This document shows, one piece after another, positions 56,386-64,000 of a DNA stretch of 64,000 nt (the first letter of the stretch is position 1; each line of letters starts with the position of its first letter). The notes below the pieces were generated by a model, which was given only the letters and a program-made list of their open reading frames with translations, did not search any database and had not been told where the DNA came from. Both the position numbers and the translations under genes were made by a program. Location of the stretch: positions 55,430,312 to 55,494,311 of the forward strand of contig OZ024870.1 of the NCBI GenBank assembly GCA_964017185.1, given 5' to 3'. This DNA comes from Rugalucina vietnamica. Taxonomy: Eukaryota > Mollusca > Bivalvia > Lucinida > Lucinidae.

Positions 56386-56965
56386 TAGCTCACCTGAACC
56401 CAAGGCTCACAAGGTGAACTTATAGGATAACCATGCTCCGGCGTCCGTCCGTCCACAATTTCAAAGATTTTCTCATCTGAAACCGCTTGGCCAATCAAAA
56501 CCAAACTTCATGTGGAACATCCTTAGGAATGGGGTACAAAATATTGTATAATAGTCCAAGTCACATTACCAAGATCAACGCCATGGCTATAAATAGCAAA
56601 AATCCTTTAAAAATCTTCTTCTTCAGAACCAGAAAGCATATGATTTTGAAACTTGGCATGAAGCATCAAACAATGGAGCTCTACAAAGTTTGTATAAATC
56701 ATGACCCTGGGATGACCTTGACCTATTTAAAGGCAAAGTCAACTTAGATCACCCATGCATTTGAATGAAAAAAAAATAGGTAATGTCAATTAATAGCAAA
56801 AAACTTACTATAAAGCAAATGAGCAAATGAACAAAAGGTTTATGTTTATGAAAATATTTCGGCCCAGACGGCTGTCTGCCTCTGCCCTAGTTTTATATAC
56901 ATGTATATTCCCATTCTAGTCAAATTAGTTTATTAATATATATCTCCGGTCTCAGGTGAGCGTTT
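56386..56965 (+). repeat. AGCTCACC bivalve repeat, complete with both ends
   Basis: It begins TAGCTCACCTGAACCCAAGG and ends TCTCAGGTGAGCG, so the head has an inverted partner at the 3' end and the family looks like a TIR element. The body words (CTGAAACCGCTTGGCCAATC, AGTCACATTACCAAGAT, CCTGGGATGACCTTGACC) match 37121-38290. The following 56966-57805 shows no gene. Confidence 0.75.
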
Positions 56966-57807
56966 ACATAACCATAAGTCTTCTGGTTTGCATTTATATA
57001 CATATGTCTGATTTAGAGCAATGTAGTATGTATATCATAGCCAAAGTCATTATGCATAATATGTAACGTTTGTATGTCCAGCTTTTTTTACATATTCCAT
57101 ATTTACTTTGTCTATTGTTACATGTACTTCAAAATTAGCTGAGTTAGTCATGGGCATTTATATCCTGTGTTCTACATCTTGTTATCTCGGTAGTTATGCC
57201 ATGTCACAGTTTCAATTTAATCATTACTTCCTATATAATTTCCATGTCATACATAATCTGGAAACAGTTCATGTAACCACTGCATAGTCACATTACAGCT
57301 GATGATTTAATCTCCACACTCATTTAGACCTAAAATAAAAAATTCCTGTTCACTGCCAGTATTCATATTTTAATTCCATTTCAAACCTAATGAAAATTTT
57401 GGGAAAAAATGTAACATTACTACCTTGAACCATTTTTATATTCAAAACAACCCATATTCTACATGGCACCCAATAGAATCAACATCAGCTGTAAAGTCCA
57501 TGACTAGCATTTCATGACTAAAAAACAGACAGTAAATTATTCAATAAGCATTGTCTTCTGTTATGTTTTTATACCAACTATCCGATTCTTTGTTCAACTA
57601 AGTCACCAGCTAACATGGTGAAAATTTAGTATGCCAACGAACTGGCTACATACATCGTCTTTCCCACCTAATGTAAACATTGGCTGTATTAAAGAGAATC
57701 ATCATTTCCTACATCTTTATGACTCAATAAATGACAAAACTGATTAAACGCTAACATATCAAGATGATTTTCTTCAACCACCCATACATGCGTATAAGCT
57801 TTACTTG

Positions 57808-58150
57808 TTAGCTTACCTGAGCCGAAGGCTCATGGTTAGCTTATAGCATGGTACTCGAACCGGCATGCATCCTACGTTAACACTTACAAAGATCTCTGAA
57901 ACTGCTTGTAAAGCCATATCTCTAAGAAGGGGGAGCAATGTGTATATAAAAATACAGATCATATGAACATATAGCCACCATGTCCATAAATGATAAAAAC
58001 CCTTCAAAAAAACTCTGAAACCAGTAGACTGATTTCAAAAAAAAAACTTGGCCTTAAGCAATAATGACTCGATACTACAATATTATGTATATAAATCGAA
58101 ACCCTGTAATGACCATGTCCTACTTTACGACAAGGTGATGAAATAACATT
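57808..58150 (+). repeat. AGCTCACC bivalve repeat, truncated
   Basis: TTAGCTTACCTGAGCCGAAG, GCTCATGGTTAGCTTATAG, then diverged body words (CTCTGAAACTGCTTG, ACTTGGCCTTAAGCAATAAT). The 3' end is missing. Confidence 0.7.
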
Positions 58151-59248
58151 TAAATTTCAGAACAACAAATGATGCCACTTTTTTATTTTTGATCCAGAAT
58201 GAAAGTCGGATGCGTGGCAAATAAAACAGATAAGGGAGATACCTGACTAATTATTTTCAGCCGTATAGAAAAGTAAATGCAGCATATTTTCATAATTGAG
58301 TCAATTGATATGACACTTTGTGTCATATCTTTTCTTGTTCTTATTTTACTCGGGAACATAGATTGCGGTGGTTCTATCGTGGATCAGCCGCCATTTTTGT
58401 ACAGAGTGAAAATAAAACAGTTTTGCATATAATATTTGCATAGGTTTACATTATTGGAGTATAATTCATTGGAATATCAAGTTCGAAACTAAAACAAAGA
58501 CTCATTATTTGTGCAATTTGTATATATACTGGGAGGAATTAGAAACTTAAGTTTTCAACATTACTTATTGTTTACATTTTTTAAATCAATTCTAAATATA
58601 ACCAGTTGGTATATTCTGATTATGACAGTGGGTAATTTTTGCTTCACATTTTACATTTTAAAAATCGCATTTCGTCAAATGAAATAGGTTACGTCATTCA
58701 GACGTTTTTACCCTCATTTGCATGCAAGACCATGATTAGAGACGGTTTCGCTGATGTAAGATAGAGAGCATAAGCGTATGTGATCAAAGTTGTCAGAATA
58801 CCCTCAAAATATTGTTATTTTGAGATTTTGTTCTGAAAAACGTAAAGTTTAGTTTTAACGTCAAACATGAAAGTGCATTTTCGACGTTTTCTAACGCTGG
58901 GAAATGGTTTTCATGATAAATGAATAAAGTTATTGTTTATGGTAACTCAAAATAAACATTTGTCTTATCGACATTGTAATTCTACATCTGTTTCCGGTGT
59001 TTTAACTGTTTATATTTTTATTGAGTGCGTCACGTCAACGTCGGGAAATGAGGTCCCAATTTTTGCATACAGACATTTCATTAGATTACAAATGATATAC
59101 CCATTGATTAAATGATTATTTGAACATCTGAAAGCATGACTTGCCGTCAACGTGACGTAACCCTTAGATTTGATGGGTAAACTTGAACACACTGATTTTG
59201 ACCATTGCATCAAAAAACTGACCCTATACAGTCCCCTAAACCAATCTC
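58151..59248. other. No gene seen
   Basis: AT-rich sequence between the last repeat and the 3' end of the minus-strand gene. Nothing supported. Confidence 0.4.
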
Positions 59249-59458
59249 TTTATTTTTGACGAAGCAATATTTTAGCAGAAACGCTACGCTGTGTAAATTT
59301 TATAGCAAGAAACAAAACGTTTTTATTGGTTAAACGCATGAATTTCCCAAATACAAGACTTAAGTTTCTATTTCCTTTCAGTATATAAATCATCAGTCAA
59401 TATCCGTCATTCATATTGTGCATGGTAATCCGGGATCTGTCGAAAACCCAAGTGTCCT
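59249..59458 (-). other. Likely 3' UTR with poly(A) signals
   Basis: On the minus strand, AATAAA occurs at 59327-59322 and 59254-59249, 130-210 bases after the stop codon of the sushi/EGF gene. Either could end the transcript. Confidence 0.55.
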
Positions 59459-59664
59459 TCAGCCACAAGTGACATCCACATTTTCAGGGCGACACTCTGC
59501 AGGATATTTAAGGCAGTATGCTGCCAGGTCTCCAGACTGTGTCAAGACATCAATGTAGTGCTGTCTGATTGGGCCCAGGACTGACTGGTCATCACATGCT
59601 GTAACGACTGGAGATACGGACTTTGGGTGGTAAACTAGTCGGTCCTCGTCCGAGCCCACTGCGA
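59459..59664 (-). CDS. Sushi/EGF/HYR gene, last exon (C-terminus)
   Basis: The minus-strand acceptor CGTTTCAG precedes V-A-V-G-S-D-E-D-R-L-V-Y-H-P-K, and the exon ends in NVDVTCG and TGA. The 68-residue tail has four cysteines (ACDD, YCLK, ECRP, TCG) and no hydrophobic segment, so the protein ends without a membrane anchor here. I do not recognise this domain. Entry phase 1 agrees with the upstream exon. Confidence 0.75.
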
Positions 59665-60006
59665 CTGAAACGGTCAAATATGCAAAATACAATGATTACT
59701 AGTAGTATTCTATGGAATTATATATAAGGCAGTTAAACGGAATGCCCATTCAGTGCTTAAATGCAGTATCTAAGCATAGCCTCAATACAGGACCCATTCT
59801 CTCAAAAATGTAAATCTGATATGGATTTACATTTTCTATAGGAAAAATACCCTTGAAACTTAACTTGGTGAAAGCTTGCGTGCACAAGTCTCAAACGAAG
59901 AAAAGGAAAATGATATATAGTTAATCAACCCAGACAACAATTTAGTTGGTCTGTTTGTGATATATGTTTGTCTGATAAAGCTTTTGCATCATAAAAGTTG
60001 TTTTAC

Positions 60007-60204
60007 ATGAGCAGTCCGGCATGGGTCCAGGAAATTTCCACCTGCCAGAAGCCGCACAGACATACAGTTTGTCATAGCTGTGGTTGGGTGGGATGGTGAA
60101 ATTCTGTTTGCAGACCATCATACACACACGGCCATAGTCTCTCTTCCAGCCATTACAGATACGGGCACCATTCTGTGGAATATTCAGCTCCTCACATGGC
60201 GTTG
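60007..60204 (-). CDS. Sushi/EGF/HYR gene, CCP (sushi) exon
   Basis: It is 198 bp, bounded by a TTTTTTAACAG acceptor and a TCAT|GTAAAA donor on the minus strand, phase 1 at both ends. It encodes TPCEELNIPQNGARICNGWK, RVCMMVCKQNF, DKLYVCAASGRWKFPGPMP and DCS. This is a sushi/CCP module with the usual Cys pattern, G-x-W and P-x-C end, carrying an inserted loop with one extra Cys pair. Sushi modules mediate protein-protein contacts outside cells. Confidence 0.8.
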
Positions 60205-60373
60205 CTGTTAAAAAACAAAACTCAAATCAAACCTATGGTTTTAAACTCAATCTAAAGCATATATAAGAATATGTAAACACAAATATTCCTCCTATGCATC
60301 GAGCGAAGATTCCTAAAAATGGTTTTAAACTACAGCAATACTTACAGCATACACGGAATGTTTCAAAACTTAC

Positions 60374-60619
60374 GTCGGACACTAATGTTGAATGCACACT
60401 CGGTGGACAGTCCGTTATTAAGTTTGGTAGCAACATATTGCGCTGTAAAGTCACCCCAGGGAAAATCATACTCCGGCTGGGGATAATTAGACGTTATATC
60501 CATAGTTTCATCAAACGGATCTATGAAGTCCGGTTCTTGCCAAGAGATTGTCCGGGTTCTTTGTGTGGCATTCATCTGAATATTGTGTGGACATTTTGTC
60601 AGGACTGGTGGCTGTATGT
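60374..60619 (-). CDS. Sushi/EGF/HYR gene, HYR exon
   Basis: It is 246 bp, acceptor TTTTTAG and donor CGAC|GTAAGT on the minus strand, phase 1 to phase 1. It encodes DIQPPVLTKCPHNIQM, TRTISWQEPDFIDPFDETMD, DFTAQYVATKL and ECAFNISV. This is a hyalin-repeat (HYR) domain, an immunoglobulin-like fold. The opening D-x-x-P-P-V-x-x-x-C-P and the closing C-x-F-x-I-x-V are diagnostic. HYR commonly sits beside CCP and EGF modules in invertebrate extracellular proteins. Confidence 0.85.
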
Positions 60620-61061
60620 CTAAAAACAAAGGATAGAGGTATCATTCTATTGAATCATTTACCATATGAACCATAGTATCATCGAAAGAATATACAACAA
60701 CTGTAATAATACAACCATTTATCGCTAAGTGTCAAGCTGACACACTCGTTAAACTTTGATCATAAATTTGTTATTTTTGACCCACTGTTGGGGGTAGATC
60801 CATACTTTTCAGGGGCTAGGTTTCAAGACCAAGTTTTCTTCTTTGGCTATACATTTTGCATGTTGTAAATGAAATTGGATTTTTTCAACTTTAAGTGTTC
60901 CCTAACGTTTTCCATGTGTATATATAAGGAAAGGCAAACCTAGGATACTGGGAAAAAACGAGCAAGAACATTAAGGATGAAGATTAAGGATGAAGTATTG
61001 GGAAATCAATTAAAAGAGCATGGGACTATACAAAAGAAAGGATAGAAAATGAGAGACAAAT

Positions 61062-61303
61062 GAGCCGTCACGTGGGAAAACCAACATTCTGCCTAGGCGA
61101 AAACAAAGGCGCAGATCAGCTTCGCAGTAACTGCGAAGCTGATCAGCGCCTTTGTTTTCGCTACTCGGATAGTACAGTTCCTCCTCTACTTAACTCCAAA
61201 ATTTCAAGCTTCTAGCCTGCTTCTGTAGCTGTACAGCCTGGTTTGTGTCGGACCTGTTCGGAAACCACATTGTTGGTTTTCCCACGAGGCGGCTCAAATC
61301 ATT
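61062..61303. mobile_element. MITE with AAAACCAACA ends (copy E, most intact)
   Basis: TIRs are GAGCCGTCACGTGGGAAAAC, CAACA and TGTTGGTTTTCCCACG, AGGCGGCTC. A second perfect palindrome, AACAAAGGCGCAGATCAGC, TTCGCAGT with its complement, fills 61104-61158. The family consensus can be read from this copy. It lies in an intron of the sushi/EGF gene. Confidence 0.85.
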
Positions 61304-61378
61304 GAAAGGCTAAAAGATTCACACGATGATGATGAAAACAAAATCGAAAAGAGGTAGTAGCAACACCTATGCAGTTAC

Positions 61379-61492
61379 CCTGTTCACAGTTGACACCACT
61401 CCAACCAGGTCCACAAATACAAGTATAAATGTCAAGGCCATTTACACACGTGGCAGAGTTCTGGCATGGGTTACTCACACAGCTGTTTACAA
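61379..61492 (-). CDS. Sushi/EGF/HYR gene, EGF exon 2
   Basis: It is 114 bp, the standard single-EGF exon size. Acceptor TTGTTTCAG, donor AGG|GTAACT on the minus strand, phase 1 to phase 1. It encodes VVNSCVSNPCQNSATCVNGL, DIYTCICGPGWSGVNCEQG, a canonical six-cysteine EGF-like module. It lacks the D-x-D/N-E start of calcium-binding EGFs. Confidence 0.88.
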
Positions 61493-61503
61493 CTGAAACA
61501 ATT

Positions 61504-62540
61504 AAAGGCATTTGTCATTAGTTGTCCTACCGTCTATACTACTGGGTTTTGTTTTTAATTTGCTCCGCTGACATAGAATCTAATGGTGATCATTTGATAT
61601 CCTGTCCGAGAGACATGCGCGTATGTTGTAATCATCTTAAATTTCCGACAAAAATTGCGTTTCCATCGGGCGATTTCCTGAGAAATTAAATCCAGCATAA
61701 AAAGGGACCAATGAGATACATGTTGATCATTGTGTCATTTTGATTTATCCATTTAATGGGTTGATTTTGGATGGACAGAAAACATGGTACGAGAGCACCA
61801 GTAAAATTAATTGCGTATAGCATGACGCTCAAGCGATGAACTATTGAATAAAAAGGTGTTGAGGAACTCAAACTTATGAAGAGAAATGTTTCTTTGTCTA
61901 TACACACATACAGTGTTATTGTTTATATCATTCGGAACTCCTCGCCTAATCAAAAATCAATGAACTCTGATTGGACGAGTCAGTTCCGATGGTGTTTACA
62001 TTTGCTATGCATAGCATGCACACAGATCCAGAGATAACTCCGATTACATGAATTGTCTCCCCTTCTGGTGGGCAGAAAGTGCCGATCTTCATATAAACAC
62101 ATTATGATGTAGGTTCAATTTGTCGCTTTATTTTGTAGAAATATCAAATAAAAACTTTGTTTAAAGACAATGGATAAATAAATAAACATCTTTAATTGTA
62201 AGTTCCAGCCAATTTCACCTTTTAAATTAAATATTTATGTTATTTTTGGGGTCAGATATTGCGGAAATATTGTCAATAAAGGAGGTATTTTAATTCAATA
62301 AAATCTATCAAAAAAATCAATGGAAATCTTATGAAAAGACTACTAATTCGTCAAATATGGATTAGATAATCTATATACATGTGAAAAACATGGAATTGGG
62401 CGAAATAATTAACACAGACTTTCCATACGCCACTATGGCCGATATTGATGTTTTGCCACCCACCGGAATTGGGGTTCGATACCGGAAAATAGTAACATTG
62501 TCTGATGACGTAAGCTTTGTACTTGTCTATAAGAATACTC
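61504..62540. other. Intron sequence, no features
   Basis: AT-rich intron between EGF exon 2 and CCP exon 2. TTCGGAACTCCTCGCC and GGACGAGTCAGTTCCGA (61931-61991) are a loose inverted pair. No other structure is seen. Confidence 0.45.
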
Positions 62541-62542
62541 AC

Positions 62543-62722
62543 ATGCACATGTTGGCTTTGTTCCACCCCAAGTAAAATCCATCTGGCATGTTATCTCGGA
62601 GTCACCAGAGGTCATATTGTAATGTTCATTGCAAGTATAGACGGCTTTCTCATTGTATTTCGTGCTGGACACAGACACGGACCCGTGTTCGATGTCCCCA
62701 GGATCGCCGCAGTCGACGACAT
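62543..62722 (-). CDS. Sushi/EGF/HYR gene, CCP (sushi) exon
   Basis: It is 180 bp, acceptor TTCAATTTAG and donor TGCAT|GTGAGT on the minus strand, phase 1 to phase 1. It encodes DVVDCGDPGDIEHGSVSVSS, KAVYTCNEHYNMTSGDSEIT, CQMDFTWGGTKPTCA, a complete sushi/CCP module with four Cys and the T-W core. Confidence 0.88.
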
Positions 62723-62884
62723 CTAAATTGAATATAAACCAAACAAATCAAACAAACGGATAAAGTAACGTTATTAGATCTTTTCTATACATCATTAAAT
62801 AGCTATTTTCCGAAATGAAGTCCGTCAGCAGACATGACGCACATTCCAATTTAGATCTACGCTTAGGATCCAAAACTGTTTAGA

Positions 62885-63188
62885 AACTTATCACATTGGC
62901 GCCTAGACAGCCCGCTTTCGGAGCATTAGTATGTGGGTTCGCACCCAGCCCTCGCCATATCAAAGGTGTTAAACTAGTTTAGTGCCTATCTTGCTTGGCG
63001 CTCAGCATTGTAAGGTACTGAAACATTGGGAAAATAGCTGCTCATTCGGCTTACGAAATGTTTTCATGGTATAAGTACCTGATTGTTACATGTAGTTTGG
63101 TTTTTTCCCACCTCGGTTTTTGGAGTGGGAATCTTTTTCTGATTGCGCCTTTTCCTGATCTTTGCCTACTTGTACCTTTTTTCTGACT
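62885..63188 (+). repeat. tRNA-like SINE plus dispersed tail, in an intron
   Basis: A B-box-like GTGGGTTCGCACCC at 62933 is followed by TCTTGCTTGGCGCTCAGCAT and then by the repeat body shared (reverse) with 48430-48595. It ends CTACTTGTACCTTTTTTCTG. Whether the tRNA-like head belongs to the same element is inferred. Confidence 0.6.
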
Positions 63189-63266
63189 ATTGATCATGAA
63201 GATCTAATGGAGGCAAAAATGTAACATTTCTACCATTTGATAACTTAGAATCGCAAGTTTCCTTAC

Positions 63267-63380
63267 TTATTTCACACCGTGCTCCATTCCACGCCAATGG
63301 GCATTCACATTGATACCCATCTGGTTTATTGTAACATACACCGCAATTGTAACACGGGTTACTGTTGCAGGAATCCATAT
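63267..63380 (-). CDS. Sushi/EGF/HYR gene, EGF exon 1
   Basis: It is 114 bp, acceptor CCATTTTCAG and donor AATAA|GTAAGG on the minus strand, phase 1 to phase 1. It encodes DMDSCNSNPCYNCGVCYNKP, DGYQCECPLAWNGARCEIS. It is EGF-like, but CYNCGVC packs an extra Cys where most EGFs have an N-G-G loop, giving seven cysteines. Confidence 0.85.
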   Translation of the reverse strand: MWIPATVTRVTIAVYVTINQMGINVNAHWRGMEHGVK

Positions 63381-63650
63381 CTGAAAATGGTATAAGACAG
63401 TCACGTAATTTATAGACAAAGATATATAGACACAGGAACATAACTGTTTTCGCAAATGGCACGCCGAATATTGATAGTCAACACTTTAAGACTATTCGCA
63501 GACTTCCTTATTCCTTTAATAGTTTTGGACCTAGACAATACTTTCCAGTATGGTAGTATCTTTGTTTTAACTTTTGATCGCTAGGAAGTCAAAAAAAACA
63601 CTATTTATATCAATGGACAGTATTTTATTTTATGCCACATAGTAACATAC

Positions 63651-63821
63651 ATGCACAATAAGGTTCTTGTCCGTCCCAGGTACCATCTGCCTGACAGTAC
63701 CTTGTGGAGTCACCTCTTGTCAGCTGATGATGCTGGTTACATGAATATGAAGCTTCGACCCCTTCCGGAGTTACGTTTACTTTTGCCAGACCGTTGGAAA
63801 TGGTTGGTGTACCACACAACA
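63651..63821 (-). CDS. Sushi/EGF/HYR gene, CCP (sushi) exon, first in window
   Basis: It is 171 bp, acceptor CAACTTTTCAG and donor GCAT|GTATGT on the minus strand, phase 1 to phase 1. It encodes VLCGTPTISNGLAKVNVTPE, GVEASYSCNQHHQLTRGDST, RYCQADGTWDGQEPYCA, a textbook sushi module. The gene continues upstream beyond the window, so the signal peptide and any anchor are not visible. The overall plan recalls SVEP1-, fibropellin- or sushi-repeat-type extracellular proteins; I do not assign an orthologue. Confidence 0.88.
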
Positions 63822-64000
63822 CTGAAAAGTTGAATGAGAAGCTACCTAGCATATTGTAAAAATAAAACTGAGATCCTTTAAGAGCAGGGAACCTATTAAC
63901 GAGGAAGGGGATGGGTCATACCGCGGTTTCGGCTACTTAAGCCTCTTCAGTGACCCTACTGATTTGGCAACATGGAGCGAAAGAGAATTACTGTAATTTT

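Noticed and set aside
62351-62575. Plus-strand ORFs opposite the sushi exon
   Set aside because: They are shadows of the minus-strand exon, whose splice sites and domain are clear.

Overview
This is eukaryotic, AT-rich, intron-bearing DNA, most likely from a marine bivalve or a close lophotrochozoan relative. The reasons are a repeat family with the AGCTCACCTGAGC / GGTGAGCTTATA hairpin head, several tRNA-derived SINEs with a mollusc-style core, a CR1-type LINE carrying a 2A peptide, and a host gene built from sushi, EGF and HYR exons. The species call is inference. I see no operons, rRNA, true tRNA genes or CRISPR arrays. Almost everything is mobile DNA at different ages, nested several layers deep.

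Layout. 0.8-1.6 kb: a small C2H2 zinc-finger ORF followed by a hammerhead-ribozyme-like motif. 2.0-3.2 kb: two TIR elements. 4.6-8.2 kb: a nearly whole CR1/Jockey-type LINE on the minus strand whose ORF2 begins with a hydrophobic segment and a 2A motif. 8.7-11.2 kb: ATGT microsatellites, then a 70-bp satellite with higher-order structure. 11.9-13.4 kb: diverged tandem repeats and a SINE head. 13.9-25.1 kb: one 11.25-kb Ty3/gypsy LTR retroelement fossil with 2.18-kb LTRs and a CCAAG target duplication. Its outer LTR pieces point the opposite way from its interior. 25.2-27.9 kb: a LINE relic, a 165-bp repeat array and a SINE. 29.3-31.4 kb: a TIR element holding a LINE fragment that itself holds a MULE-like insert. 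31.9-33.3 kb: a TIR element with a hAT-like element inside. 33.6-36.7 kb: a cluster of hairpin repeats, SINEs and a Crypton (tyrosine recombinase) relic. 37-39.3 kb: bivalve hairpin-head repeats and a MITE. 40.2-44.8 kb: a 4.55-kb element with about 565-bp terminal inverted repeats starting CAC, a 5-bp TAACT duplication and a smaller transposon inside. 46.2-47.3 kb: a mariner-like relic.

Two multi-exon genes stand out. From 48.2 to 55.7 kb (+) runs a THAP zinc finger / coiled coil / HTH / DDE gene of PIF-Harbinger (ISL2EU) type. Its introns have been filled by other repeats, and its catalytic domain stops before the third acidic residue. From 63.8 down to 59.5 kb (-) runs the 3' part of a secreted-type host gene with seven exons, in the order CCP, EGF, CCP, EGF, HYR, CCP and a C-terminal exon. 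Every internal intron is phase 1, the signature of exon shuffling. Its 5' part lies beyond the window.

The observations I rate highest are the internally inverted retroelement with a correct target duplication, the long-TIR CAC element, the hammerhead-like motif beside the zinc-finger ORF, the TIR element carrying a captured LINE fragment, the 2A LINE, and the THAP-DDE gene whose first-exon stop codon lies inside a dispersed repeat.
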